A DNA stretch of 64,000 nucleotides from Blastococcus aurantiacus (GCF_900102425.1 NZ_FNBT01000004.1:186001-250000), one strand, 5' to 3'; counted from the first letter of the stretch, positions 33,682-42,089 are shown. The notes: a model not told the origin generated them from the sequence alone. A program made the numbers and translations.

Positions 33682-34086
33682 GCACCTGGCGCCCGCCCGC
33701 TGCGACACGCCGTTCTGTACGGGCGGTACCACTGTCCGTTGCCCACACTCGTTACGGTGAGTCACCGGGCCGGACGGTCTCCGGCAGGAGCCACGCCGGT
33801 CGGCCCGAGCCCTCCCGCTGGGCTCCGCGAAAGAGCCGTACAGCGTCGCCGGCCGGTAGACGGAGCGCCGCGGAGCGTGCTATGGCTGTTGACCAGCGGG
33901 AAAGCGGCCGATCCGGTCTCCTGCGTCACATGCAGCACAACCGCCCCACTCGGGCTGGCGCGATCGGGTCACCATCGTGCAGACTGTTGACGGGAGCCCT
34001 GCTCCGCCACTGCCGAACACAGCCAGTCACCGAATCGATGGGTCCGTAGGGGAAGACGAGACCGATCGAGTCGATGGAGGTGCCCC
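33682..34086. other. 405-base gene-free stretch
   Basis: No convincing coding sequence is seen on either strand. A small hairpin GAGCCC/GGGCTC (33807-33812 with 33820-33825) and two TTGAC-like hexamers (near 33891 and 33985) are present. GGAGG at 34076 belongs to the next gene. It probably holds the promoter of the DUF3145 gene and perhaps a structured leader. I could not match it to a known riboswitch class. Confidence 0.4.
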
Positions 34087-34587
34087 GTGCAGCGACGGTC
34101 AACCCAGGGTGTCGTTTTCGTGCACGCGTGCCCGAAGGCGCTCTGCCAGCATGTCGAATGGGCGCTCGAGCGCGTCGTCGGCGCGCCGGTCTCCCTGTCG
34201 TGGGACGACCAGCCCGCAGCGCACGGGTCCTACCGTGCGGAGGTGGCCTGGACCGGTTCGCCGGGGACGGGTGCCCGGCTCGTGGCTGCCCTGCGCCAGT
34301 GGCCGATGCTGCGCTTCGAGGTCACCGAGGAAGCCAGCCACGGCAACGACGGCGAGCGCATGTCCTACGTGCCCGGCCACGGTGTCTTCCGTGCGCCGAC
34401 CAGCGCCAACGGCGACATCATGATCAGCGAGCAGCAGCTGCGGCACCTCGCGGCGACGACGTCGTCCATCGAGGCCTTCCGGCACGGTGTGGACGAGCTG
34501 CTGGGGGCGGCCTGGGACGCCGACCTCGAGGTCTACCGGCACGCCGGCGACGGCAGCCCGGTCACCTGGCTCCACCAGGTCGTCTAG
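34087..34587 (+). CDS. DUF3145 family protein
   Basis: This 166-residue protein starts at GTG 34087 with GGAGG seven bases upstream. It matches the actinobacterial DUF3145 group, which is usually found next to the fatty-acid carboxyltransferase gene, as here. Recognisable segments are GVVFVHACPKALCQHVEWAL, LRFEVTEEASHGNDGERMSY and HGVDELLGAAWDADLEVYRH. It is soluble, with no catalytic motif I know. Conserved proximity to accD suggests a role linked to acyl-CoA carboxylation or lipid synthesis; this is inference. Confidence 0.9.
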   Translation: MQRRSTQGVVFVHACPKALCQHVEWALERVVGAPVSLSWDDQPAAHGSYRAEVAWTGSPGTGARLVAALRQWPMLRFEVTEEASHGNDGERMSYVPGHGVFRAPTSANGDIMISEQQLRHLAATTSSIEAFRHGVDELLGAAWDADLEVYRHAGDGSPVTWLHQVV

Positions 34588-34626
34588 TCCTCGAGCTCAT
34601 CTGGTCATAACCTGGACCCGGTCGTT

Positions 34627-34653
34627 CGGGCGCCGTCGGGGAAGCGGCGCCCG
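34627..34653 (+). terminator. Hairpin after DUF3145 gene
   Basis: CGGGCGCCG (34627-34635) pairs with CGGCGCCCG (34645-34653) around a 9-base loop, about 40 bases after the stop. A terminator without T tract is likely. It sits just before repeat element copy A. Confidence 0.6.
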
Positions 34654-34669
34654 GGCGATCGTCTCCAGG

Positions 34670-34741
34670 TGACGTGCTGGAACGGCCCGTCGCAGGGGCC
34701 CACCGCGAGCGTGCGAGCGGTGGGGGGCGACGGGTCCTTCT
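34670..34741 (-). repeat. Three-copy nested hairpin element, copy A
   Basis: It begins TGACGTGCTGGAACGG. The outer stem is CCCGTCGC (34686-34693) with GCGACGGG (34727-34734). The inner stem CCCACCGC/GCGGTGGG encloses the conserved core around GCGAGCGTGCGAGCGG. It ends directly at the accD stop codon (TCA on the plus strand at 34742-34744) and lies between convergent genes, so it could terminate from both sides. Copies B and C are at 48093 and 37467. Confidence 0.75.
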
Positions 34742-36154
34742 TCAGAGCGGGATGTTGCCGTGTGCTCCGCGGCCGTGCGGGGCGGCGGTCAGCGCCGTCA
34801 CCAGCCGCCGCCGGGTCTGCGCCGGGTCGACCACCTCGTCGACGACGCCGATCTGCACGGCCCGGTTCACGCCGCCGGCGATCCGCTCGTGCTCCTCCGC
34901 CAGCTGCGCGTGCAGCGCCTCACGCTCACCGGGCTGGGCGGCGGCCAGCTTCTTGCGGTGCAGGATGCCGACGGCGGCCTTGGCACCCATGACGGCGACC
35001 TCGGCCCCGGGCCAGGCGAAGACGGCGGTGGCGCCCAGCGAGCGGGAGTTCATCGCGATGTAGGCACCGCCGTAGGACTTCCGGGTCACCAGCGTCACCC
35101 GCGGCACCACCGCCTCGGCGAACGCGTGCAGCAGCTTCGCGCCGCGCCGCACGACGCCGTCCCACTCCTGGCCGACGCCGGGCAGGTACCCGGGCACGTC
35201 GACGAGCACCACCAGCGGGACCCCGAAGGCGTCGCACATGCGCACGAACCGGGCCGCCTTCTCCGCCGAGGCCGAGTCCAGGCAGCCGCCCAGGCGGATC
35301 GGGTTGTTGGCGATGACCCCGACGGTGCGCCCGGCGAGCCGGCCCAGGGTGGTGACGACGTTCGGTGCGAAGCGCGGGTGCAGCTCCAGGCCCGGCTCGT
35401 CCAGCAGGGCGGTGATCAGCGGCTTGACGTCGTAGGCGCGCTGCGGCTGCTCCGGCAGCAGGGCCTTGAGGTCGACGTCGGGCTCGTCGGCGGCGGGCGT
35501 GAAGCTGCCCTGCGCGGCCAGCAGGTCCACGGCCTGCCGCGCCGTCTCCAGCGCGGCCGCCTCCGAGTCGGTGACCACGTGCACCACACCGGACCGACGG
35601 CCGTGGGTGTCCGGCCCGCCAAGGGTCTCCTGGTCGACGTTCTCGCCGGTGACCGAGCGGACGACGTCCGGCCCCGTGACGAACACCCGGCCGGCCGGAC
35701 CCATGATCACGATGTCGGTGAGCGCCGGCCCGTAGGCGGCGCCTCCCGCGGCGGCGCCGAGGACGACGGAGATCTGCGGGATGCGGCCCGAGGACCGGAC
35801 CATCGCCGCGAACACCTCGCCGACGGCGTGCAGGGCGGTGACGCCCTCGGCCAGCCGGGCGCCGCCGGAGTGCCAGATGCCGATGACGGGCACCCGCTCG
35901 CGCAGGGCCGCGTCGATCGCGTCGACGATGTGCCGGCAGCCGTCGACCCCCATCGCGCCGCCCATGACGGTGGCGTCGGTGCAGAAGGCGATCGCGGGGC
36001 TGCCCGACACCTCGCCTCGCGCGGCCAGGACGCCGGAGGTGTCGCGGGAGGCCAGCAGCTCCATCGAGCCTGCGTCGAAGAAGCGCGCGAGGCGGTCCTC
36101 GGGGTCGCGCGGGTCCGGAGCGGTCAGGAGCGGGGCGGCGGGCGCGGTCGTCAC
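34742..36154 (-). CDS. accD6: Acyl-CoA carboxylase carboxyltransferase (AccD6-type)
   Basis: This 470-residue biotin-dependent carboxyltransferase would carboxylate acetyl-CoA or propionyl-CoA to supply malonyl-type extender units. The N-lobe has GIWHSGGARLAEGV and VLGAAAGGAAYGPALTD, which form the first oxyanion hole. The C-lobe has VVLVDVPGYLPGVGQEWDG and TLVTRKSYGGAYIAMNSRSL, with the second oxyanion hole and acyl-CoA site. It is the last gene of the fabD-fabH-acpP-fabF operon, 43 bases after fabF, the same place as mycobacterial accD6. The biotin-carrying alpha subunit is not in the window. Confidence 0.9.
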   Translation of the reverse strand: MTTAPAAPLLTAPDPRDPEDRLARFFDAGSMELLASRDTSGVLAARGEVSGSPAIAFCTDATVMGGAMGVDGCRHIVDAIDAALRERVPVIGIWHSGGARLAEGVTALHAVGEVFAAMVRSSGRIPQISVVLGAAAGGAAYGPALTDIVIMGPAGRVFVTGPDVVRSVTGENVDQETLGGPDTHGRRSGVVHVVTDSEAAALETARQAVDLLAAQGSFTPAADEPDVDLKALLPEQPQRAYDVKPLITALLDEPGLELHPRFAPNVVTTLGRLAGRTVGVIANNPIRLGGCLDSASAEKAARFVRMCDAFGVPLVVLVDVPGYLPGVGQEWDGVVRRGAKLLHAFAEAVVPRVTLVTRKSYGGAYIAMNSRSLGATAVFAWPGAEVAVMGAKAAVGILHRKKLAAAQPGEREALHAQLAEEHERIAGGVNRAVQIGVVDEVVDPAQTRRRLVTALTAAPHGRGAHGNIPL

Positions 36155-36197
36155 GGGACCTCCACGAAGAGGGATGGGCTGGGCAGGTGCGGCCGCG

Positions 36198-37433
36198 TCA
36201 GGCGGTCGTGAAGACCAGCGCCATGTTGTGGCCGCCGAAGCCGAACGAGTCGTTGACCGCGGCGGTGAGGGTGGCGCGGCGCGGTTCGCCGCGGACGATG
36301 TCGAGGGCCTGGACGTTGGCGTCGTCGTCGGGGTCGTCGAGGTTGGCCGTCGCCGGGACGACCTGCTCGCGCAGGGCGAGGACGGTGAACACGGCCTCCA
36401 GCGCCCCGGCGGCGCCGAGCAGGTGCCCGGTCTGGCTCTTGGTGGCGCTCACCAGGACGTGGTCGCCGAGCGAGGACCGGATGGCGGCGGCCTCGGCGGT
36501 GTCGCCGACCGGCGTCGAGGTGGCGTGGGCGTTGACGTGCCCGACGTCGGCCGGCGTCAGGTCGGCATCGCGCAGCGCGGCGGTGATCGCCCGCGCCGCC
36601 CCCTCGCCCTCCGGGTGGGGGGCGACCAGGTCGTAGCCGTCGGCGGTTCCGGCGGCGCCGGCGAGCCGGGCGTGGATCCGGGCGCCACGCGCCCGGGCGG
36701 AGTCGCCGCGCTCGAGCACCAGGGCGGCCGCACCCTCGCCGAGCACGAAGCCGTCGCGGCCCTTGTCGAACGGGCGGGAGGCGCGCTCGGGCTCGTCGTT
36801 GCGGGTGGACATGGCGCGCATCGCCGCGAAGCCGGCCATGGGCAGGGGGTGCACGCACGCCTCCGTGCCGCCGACGAGGACGACGTCGGCACGGTCGAAG
36901 CGCAGCAGGTCCAGGCCCCAGCGGATCGCCTCGGCGCCCGATGCGCAGGCGCTGACCGGCGCGTGCACGCCACCCTTGGCGCCGATCGAGAGCCCGACCG
37001 CGGCGGCCGGGCCGTTGGGCATGAGCATCGGGATGGTGAAGGGGGAAACCCGCTTCGGGCCCTTCTCCTCCAGGACGTCGTCCTGGCCGAGCAGGGTCAG
37101 GGCCCCGCCGATGCCGGTGCCGAACACGACCGCGATCCGCTCGGGGGCGACCCCGGAGTCGGCGGCGCCGGACTCGGCCCACGCCTGCTCCGCGGCGACG
37201 ACGGCGACCTGCTGGCTGCGGTCGAGCCGGCGGGCCCGAACCCGGTCGAGCTGCTCGGACGGCTCGGTGGCGAGCCGGGCGACGAGCTGGGCGGGGTACT
37301 CCTTGATCCAGTCGTCGGTGATGCGGCTGACCCCCGACCGCCCGGCGAGCAGCGCGTCCCAGGTGGTGGGCACGTCCCCGCCCAGGGGTGTGGTGGCCCC
37401 GAGGCCGGTGACGACGACGTCGGACGTGCTCAT
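36198..37433 (-). CDS. fabF: 3-oxoacyl-ACP synthase II
   Basis: This 411-residue condensing enzyme of type II fatty-acid synthesis extends acyl-ACP with malonyl-ACP. The catalytic Cys-His-His set is complete: C163 in VSACASGAEA, H303 in VNAHATSTPVGD and H338 in SQTGHLLGAAGA. GFGGHNMALVF near the end is the usual C-terminal signature. It is the FabF/KasA position of the operon, and there is a single copy (no KasB-like duplicate). The 96 bases separating it from acpP contain a copy of the nested hairpin element. Confidence 0.95.
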   Translation of the reverse strand: MSTSDVVVTGLGATTPLGGDVPTTWDALLAGRSGVSRITDDWIKEYPAQLVARLATEPSEQLDRVRARRLDRSQQVAVVAAEQAWAESGAADSGVAPERIAVVFGTGIGGALTLLGQDDVLEEKGPKRVSPFTIPMLMPNGPAAAVGLSIGAKGGVHAPVSACASGAEAIRWGLDLLRFDRADVVLVGGTEACVHPLPMAGFAAMRAMSTRNDEPERASRPFDKGRDGFVLGEGAAALVLERGDSARARGARIHARLAGAAGTADGYDLVAPHPEGEGAARAITAALRDADLTPADVGHVNAHATSTPVGDTAEAAAIRSSLGDHVLVSATKSQTGHLLGAAGALEAVFTVLALREQVVPATANLDDPDDDANVQALDIVRGEPRRATLTAAVNDSFGFGGHNMALVFTTA

Positions 37434-37466
37434 TGCTTCTCCTCTGGGAACGTTGGCCGGGCGGCC

Positions 37467-37529
37467 GGACGGCCCTCCTGCGGGGTCCCGCCGCGAGCAT
37501 GCGAGCGGTGGGGGGCAGGAGGGCCCTTC
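37467..37529 (-). repeat. Three-copy nested hairpin element, copy C (inside FAS operon)
   Basis: The outer stem GGCCCTCCTGC (37471-37481) pairs perfectly with GCAGGAGGGCC (37515-37525), 11 bp. The inner part has CCCGCCGC/GCGGTGGG around GCGAGCATGCGAGCGG. It directly follows the acpP stop codon on the minus strand and precedes fabF. It could act as a partial terminator or an mRNA-stabilising hairpin. The TGACGTGCTGGAAC flank of copies A and B is missing here. Confidence 0.75.
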
Positions 37530-37775
37530 TCAGCCCTGGTTCTTCTCGATGTAGCTGATGGCGTCGCCGACGGTCTTGATGTTGCCGAGCTCGTCGTCGG
37601 GGATGGCGACGCCGAACTTGTCCTCGACCGCCGTGGCGATCTCGACCATCGACAGCGAGTCGACGTCGAGGTCCTCGGTGAACGACTTCTCGGGGGTGGC
37701 GTCGGCGGGGGTCACGCCGGCGACCTCCTCCAGGATCTCGGCCAGACCGGACTGGATCTCCTGGGTGCTGCTCAC
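37530..37775 (-). CDS. acpP: Acyl carrier protein
   Basis: This 81-residue acidic four-helix protein holds growing acyl chains on a phosphopantetheine arm. The attachment serine is in DLDVDSLSMVEIATAVEDKF (the DSL motif). The start is GTG 37775, overlapping the stop of a 34-residue small frame that bridges it to fabH. GAGAGAGGA lies upstream at a useful distance. The end of the gene abuts repeat element copy C. Confidence 0.97.
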   Translation of the reverse strand: MSSTQEIQSGLAEILEEVAGVTPADATPEKSFTEDLDVDSLSMVEIATAVEDKFGVAIPDDELGNIKTVGDAISYIEKNQG

Positions 37776-37876
37776 GCGGCGGGGTCCTCTCTCTCGGATG
37801 GGACGGCGCCCCGGTGCGGGGCGGACGTCGTCGTCCGGGACGCGGTGTCCCGGGGATCTGGGGTGGTGGTGCTCAT
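37772..37876 (-). CDS. Possible 34-residue small protein between fabH and acpP
   Basis: ATG 37876 overlaps the fabH stop (ATGA), and the TGA overlaps the acpP start (GTGA). The frame therefore exactly bridges the two genes. The product (MSTTTPDPRDTASRTTTSAP, then HRGAVPSEREDPAA) is Thr/Pro/Arg-rich, without hydrophobic segment. Double 4-base overlaps suggest ribosome hand-over from fabH to acpP rather than a functional peptide. Coding status is uncertain. Confidence 0.35.
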   Translation of the reverse strand: MSTTTPDPRDTASRTTTSAPHRGAVPSEREDPAA

Positions 37877-38838
37877 GGAAGCCGCAGCACCTGACCGGCG
37901 TAGGTCAGGCCCGCGCCGTAGCCGAGCACCAGGGCCAGGTCGCCGGACTTCGCCTCGCCGGACTCCAGCAGGGCGCCCAGCGCCAGCGGGATGGAGGCGG
38001 CCGAGGTGTTGCCCGAGCGCACGATGTCGCGGGCGATGACCGTCTTCTCGCCGAAGCCCAGCCGCTTGGTCATCGACTCGATGATCCGGAGGTTGGCCTG
38101 GTGCGGCGCGAACACGTCGATGTCCGCGGGCGTGACCCCGGCCCGGTCCATCGCCTGGGCCAGCGCCTCGGTGAGCCGGGTGGTGGCCCAGCGGTACACC
38201 GCCTGCCCCGCCATGGCCATGAACCCGCTGTCGACGATCTCGATGGCGGAGTGCTGGTCGCCGTCGCTGCCCCAGGCGATGGGGCCGATGCCCGGCTCGT
38301 CGGCGGGACCGACGACCGCCGCGCCCGCGCCGTCGGCGAAGATCACCGCGGTCGATCGGTCGGACATGTCGGTGACGTCGGTGAGCCGCTCGACCCCGAT
38401 GACGATCGCGTTGCGCGCGGAGCCCGCCCGAATGGCGTCGGAGACGAGGCCGAGGGAGTAGCAGAAGCCCGCGCACCCGGCATTGAGGTCCAGCGCACCC
38501 GGGCGGGGGATGCCCAGGCGGTGGGCCACCTGCGGGCCGATCCCGGGGATGGGCTGGCGCAGGCTCGCGCTGGCGAGGACGACGAGGTCGATCTCGTCGG
38601 GGGCCAGGCCGCTGGCCGCGATGGCCTTGCCCCCGGCCGCCGTGGCCATCTCCACGAGCGTCTCGTCGTCGTCGGCCCAGCGCCGCTCGGCGATGCCGAC
38701 CCGGCTCTGGATCCACTCGTCGCTGGTCTCCATGACCTGGGCGAGCTCGTCGTTCGTCACCCGCCGCTTGGGGCGGTAGTCGCCCAGCCCGAGGATCCGG
38801 GTGCCGGGCGCGCCGGTCGCCAGCTTCAGAGCGGTCAC
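37873..38838 (-). CDS. fabH: 3-oxoacyl-ACP synthase III
   Basis: This 321-residue initiating condensing enzyme joins an acyl-CoA primer to malonyl-ACP. The start is GTG 38838, within a 4-base overlap with the fabD stop. The catalytic triad is C122 (LDLNAGCAGFCYSL), H246 (VFAPHQANLRI) and N277 (VRSGNTSAASIPLAL). SDEWIQSRVGIAERRW is the usual N-terminal motif. In actinobacteria FabH often accepts branched primers; the pocket residues were not analysed. Position in fabD-fabH-acpP-fabF matches Streptomyces. Confidence 0.95.
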   Translation of the reverse strand: MTALKLATGAPGTRILGLGDYRPKRRVTNDELAQVMETSDEWIQSRVGIAERRWADDDETLVEMATAAGGKAIAASGLAPDEIDLVVLASASLRQPIPGIGPQVAHRLGIPRPGALDLNAGCAGFCYSLGLVSDAIRAGSARNAIVIGVERLTDVTDMSDRSTAVIFADGAGAAVVGPADEPGIGPIAWGSDGDQHSAIEIVDSGFMAMAGQAVYRWATTRLTEALAQAMDRAGVTPADIDVFAPHQANLRIIESMTKRLGFGEKTVIARDIVRSGNTSAASIPLALGALLESGEAKSGDLALVLGYGAGLTYAGQVLRLP

Positions 38839-40037
38839 GCGGATACCTCCGGGTAGAGACGGGCGATCGGGTCGCCGGCGTCGACGAGGTCGCCCTCGTG
38901 GACCAGCCACTCGGCCAGCACGCCGTCGTAGGCGGCGGACACGTTGACCTCCTCGCGCCGGCCGCGGATGCAGCCCAGCGGGGTTCCGGCCGGCAGCCGC
39001 GTGCCCTCGGCGACCTCCGCCGGGCTCACCGTGCCGCGGGCGGGCGCCACCACCACGCGCCAGTCGGGGAAGTGCTCGGCCTCCGCGCGGCCCCGCTCGG
39101 CGGCGATCAGCTCGCGGGCCCGGTCGAGGTCGGCGGGGCTGCTGACCGCGAGGAGCTCGATGCCGGCGCCCTTCCACTCGCGCTTGGCCAGCCCCGTCAG
39201 CGCGCCGGCCGGGGGCAGTTCGATGACGGCGGTGACGCCGAGGTCGCGCAGGGTGGCCAGGCAGGCGTCGAACCGGACGGGGCTGGTCACCTGGCTGACC
39301 AGCCGGCGCAGCGCCTCGGCGCCGGAGTCGACCGCCGCACCGTCGGCGTTGGACAGCAGCAGGCGGCTGGGGTCCTCGGGGCGCAGCCCGTCCACCAGCC
39401 CCTCCAGCTGCCTGCGCGCCGGAGCCATGTACGAGGTGTGGAAGGCGCCGGCCACCGACAGGGGCATGACCCTCGCCTTGGCCGGGGGCTCGGCCTTGAG
39501 CGCGGCCAGGCCCTCGAGGGGGCCGGCGGCGACGATCTGGCCGGCACCGTTGAGGTTCGCCGGCGCCAGGCCGTGCCGCTCGATCGCGGCCAGCACCTCG
39601 TCGGGGTCACCGCCCAGGACCGCGGACATGCCGGTCGGGGTCTGCGCGCAGGCGGCGGCCATGGCACGGCCGCGGACGGCGGTCAGCGCGATCGCCGCCT
39701 CGACGGAGAGGACTCCGGCCAGCGCGGCGGCGGTGAGCTCGCCGACGCTGTGCCCGGCGATCACGACGTCCCGGCCGGCGGAGGGGCTGTGCGCGACCGG
39801 CCCCGGCATCCCACCCAGCTCGCGGGCGACGAACAGGCTCATCGCCACCACGAGGGGCTGGGTGACGGCGGTGTCGGCGATCGCCTCGGCGTCGCCCTCG
39901 GTGCCGAGGGTCAGCAGGTCGGCGTCGGCGATGGCGCCCGCCCAGCGGAAGAACGACTCGGCGCCGGGGAGCCCGAGCCAGTCGGTGAGCATTCCGGGCT
40001 TCTGGGCACCCTGACCGGGAGCGAGGACGGCGAGCAC
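38835..40037 (-). CDS. fabD: Malonyl-CoA:ACP transacylase with C-terminal biotinyl-like domain
   Basis: This 400-residue protein starts at GTG 40037 behind GAGGG. Residues 1 to about 310 are a complete FabD: nucleophile S97 in VVIAGHSVGELTAAAL, H200 in VAGAFHTSYM and GQGAQKPGM at the N-terminus. It moves malonyl from CoA to ACP. Residues about 328-397 are extra and resemble a biotinyl/lipoyl carrier domain (GTRLPAGTPLGCIRGR, then VNVSAAYDGVLAEWLVHEGD). The position of the modified lysine in the canonical AMKM hairpin appears to be R361, so it should not carry biotin. Ordinary FabD is about 300 residues. Domain fold is inferred by eye. Confidence 0.9.
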   Translation of the reverse strand: MLAVLAPGQGAQKPGMLTDWLGLPGAESFFRWAGAIADADLLTLGTEGDAEAIADTAVTQPLVVAMSLFVARELGGMPGPVAHSPSAGRDVVIAGHSVGELTAAALAGVLSVEAAIALTAVRGRAMAAACAQTPTGMSAVLGGDPDEVLAAIERHGLAPANLNGAGQIVAAGPLEGLAALKAEPPAKARVMPLSVAGAFHTSYMAPARRQLEGLVDGLRPEDPSRLLLSNADGAAVDSGAEALRRLVSQVTSPVRFDACLATLRDLGVTAVIELPPAGALTGLAKREWKGAGIELLAVSSPADLDRARELIAAERGRAEAEHFPDWRVVVAPARGTVSPAEVAEGTRLPAGTPLGCIRGRREEVNVSAAYDGVLAEWLVHEGDLVDAGDPIARLYPEVSA

Positions 40038-40178
40038 CCCCTCACCGTGCCAAAGACGGCGGTCTCCCGCGGTGGGGAGCGGCACGAAAGGACACCGGTG
40101 ATCTTTGTAGGAACCCTCTAACACAGGCGCGGTTCCGCGGCCGTATCGCGCGGTCGAGTGGTGGAGACCACTGCACGG

Positions 40179-41357
40179 TCACTCCCAGAGTGAGCGGTCC
40201 CGGTCGAGATGGGCGAGGGCCAGCGCCACCTGCAGCGTCCAGCCGCCCCGGGGGTCGGTGGCCGACAGCCCGGTGAGCTCGGCGGCCCGCTTGAGCCGGT
40301 ACCGCACGGTGTTGGGGTGGACGAAGATGGCCCGCGCGCTGGCCTCCAGGTTGCCGCCGCTGGCCAGCACCGCGCGCACCGTCTCGAGGACCCCGCTCCC
40401 CGCGGCGTGCAGCGGACCGGCCACCTCGTCGCGCAGTGCGGCGCGCGCCAGGGGGTCGCCGTCGAGCGCCCGCTCGGGGAGCAGGGCGTCGGCGGTCACC
40501 GGACGCGGTGCCTCCGGCCACGCCCGCGCCGCGCGCCGGCCGGCGAGCGCCGCGGCGGCCGAGTCGCCCGCGCGGCCCAGGCCGTCGACCACGGGGCCGT
40601 AGACGACGGGGCCGGGGCCGAACTCCTCGGCCACCCGCGTCACCACCGCGGGCAGGTCCTCGTGCCCGCCCAGGACGACGACCAGCTCGTCGGCGTGCAC
40701 GCCGACCAGGACCTCGCTGCGCAGCCCCCGAGCGGCCCGGCGGACGGCGCCGTGCGGATCGGCGATCCCCTCCGGCGCGGGGCCGACGACGACGGTGACC
40801 GGGTTCATCGCCGACCAGCCCAGCGCGGCCGCGCGACCGGCCAGCTCCTCGGACCGCTCCCCGCGGACGAGGGCGTCGACCAGGAGCGCCTCGAGCCGGG
40901 CGTCCCACGCGCCGCGGCTCTCCGCGAAGCTGGCGTACACGTGGGCGGTGGCGAAGGCGACCTCGCGGCTGAACTGCAGGACGGCCAGCCGCAGCATCTC
41001 CTCGTCACCGGGCTCGGCGACCGAGGTGACGTGGTCCTCCAGGGTCTCCACGGTGATCTTGATGAGGTCGACGGTCTGCTTGAGGGCGACCACGCGCACC
41101 AGCTCGCGGGGCGCGGCGCCGAACACCTCACCGGTCAGCCGCGGGGGGCGGCCCGGGTGCCGGCACCACTCGACCAGGGACGCCAGTCCCGCCTGCGCGA
41201 CCAGCGTGACCCAGGAACGCTGGTCGGCCGGCATGGTGCGGAACCAGGGCAGCTCCTCGTCCATCCGGGCGACGGCCTGCGTGGCCAGCGCCCCGGACGA
41301 GCGCTCGAGCCGCCGGAGCGTGGCCGCGCTCGGGCGGTCGGTCACCCGGCTCCTCAC
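40179..41357 (-). CDS. PucR-type regulator of fatty-acid synthesis (FasR-like)
   Basis: This 392-residue regulator has a long N-terminal region (RSWVTLVAQAGLASLVEWCR), a GGDEF-like middle (VLVGVHADELVVVLGGHEDL) and a C-terminal PucR helix-turn-helix (SGGNLEASARAIFVHPNTVR, then YRLKRAAELTGL). The same protein type lies directly upstream of fabD in Streptomyces coelicolor (FasR, an activator of the fabD operon) and in mycobacteria (Rv2242). It is co-directional with fabD with a 141-base gap, which should hold the fab promoter and its binding site. Role by synteny. Confidence 0.88.
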   Translation of the reverse strand: MRSRVTDRPSAATLRRLERSSGALATQAVARMDEELPWFRTMPADQRSWVTLVAQAGLASLVEWCRHPGRPPRLTGEVFGAAPRELVRVVALKQTVDLIKITVETLEDHVTSVAEPGDEEMLRLAVLQFSREVAFATAHVYASFAESRGAWDARLEALLVDALVRGERSEELAGRAAALGWSAMNPVTVVVGPAPEGIADPHGAVRRAARGLRSEVLVGVHADELVVVLGGHEDLPAVVTRVAEEFGPGPVVYGPVVDGLGRAGDSAAAALAGRRAARAWPEAPRPVTADALLPERALDGDPLARAALRDEVAGPLHAAGSGVLETVRAVLASGGNLEASARAIFVHPNTVRYRLKRAAELTGLSATDPRGGWTLQVALALAHLDRDRSLWE

Positions 41358-41402
41358 GCGGTCAGCGTGTCACGCGCGGCCCGGATCGGGGAGAGTAGGG
41401 CG

Positions 41403-42089
41403 GTGAGCGCACCCACGGACGCCCGTCCCGCCGCGCCCGGCACGCGCGCCCTCGGGCGCCCGCTGGCGGTGGTGGCCCTCTGCGCGGCGGTGCTGGCGCT
41501 GCTCGGCGCCGGGGTGCGCGCGGATACCGGGCCGCTGCTCGACCTGGACACCCGGGTGAGCGAGGCCCTCTACGCCGGGGACGACCGTCCCGCAGCCCTG
41601 ACCGTGCTGCTGGAGGTCCTCACCGCACCCGGGCTGTCCCTCGTCCGGTACGTGCTGGCGGTCCCGGTGCTGATCTGGCTGGTCCGCCGGCGGGCCTGGC
41701 GCACGGTCCTCTGGGTGGTCGTCGCCGCGGTGTTCGTGCGGCACGTGACCTCGGCGCTCAAGGAGTCCTTCGGCCGGGTCCGTCCGGCGTTCGAGGACGG
41801 CGGGGCCGACTACGGCTCGCTGAGCTTCCCGAGCGGCCATTCCTCCGGTATCGCCACCCTCGTGACGGTGGGCCTGGTGCTCGCCTGGCCGCTGCTCGCC
41901 CCGGGGGCGCGGCGGCTCTGGGCGGTGCTGGGCGTGCTGGCCGTGCTGCTGGTCGGGCTCACCCGCATGTGGCTGGGTGTGCACTACCTGTCCGACGTCC
42001 TGGCCGGCTGGGCGCTCGGTGTGGGCTGGACCGTGCTCACCGCCGTGGTGCTGGGCGTGCTGCCCCTCCGCGGGAGGGAGCTCCGGTGA
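41403..42089 (+). CDS. PAP2-family membrane phosphatase
   Basis: This 228-residue membrane protein starts at GTG 41403, divergent from the FasR-like gene. The three PAP2 motifs are present: KESFGRVRP, SFPSGHSSGIATL and RMWLGVHYLSDVLAGW, with the catalytic His residues and the Arg. Five to six hydrophobic segments surround them. The family removes phosphate from lipid pyrophosphates or phosphatidic acid at the membrane. The substrate is not specified by the sequence. The stop overlaps the next gene (GTGA). Confidence 0.92.
   Translation: MSAPTDARPAAPGTRALGRPLAVVALCAAVLALLGAGVRADTGPLLDLDTRVSEALYAGDDRPAALTVLLEVLTAPGLSLVRYVLAVPVLIWLVRRRAWRTVLWVVVAAVFVRHVTSALKESFGRVRPAFEDGGADYGSLSFPSGHSSGIATLVTVGLVLAWPLLAPGARRLWAVLGVLAVLLVGLTRMWLGVHYLSDVLAGWALGVGWTVLTAVVLGVLPLRGRELR

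Noticed and set aside
33739..33990. An 83-codon open frame in the gap before DUF3145
   Set aside because: No ribosome site, Arg/Pro-rich shadow-like composition and no sign of a domain.
31356..34049. An 897-codon open frame on the plus strand across the DinB-like, GGDEF and intergenic regions
   Set aside because: It overlaps two well-supported genes in other frames, and its composition (Arg/Pro/Gly repeats) is that of a frame shadow.
33682..34086. A possible c-di-GMP riboswitch, because of the neighbouring diguanylate cyclase and a GCGAAAG-like phrase
   Set aside because: The GEMM consensus CGCAAAGC and tetraloop-receptor arrangement are missing; only a short hairpin is present.
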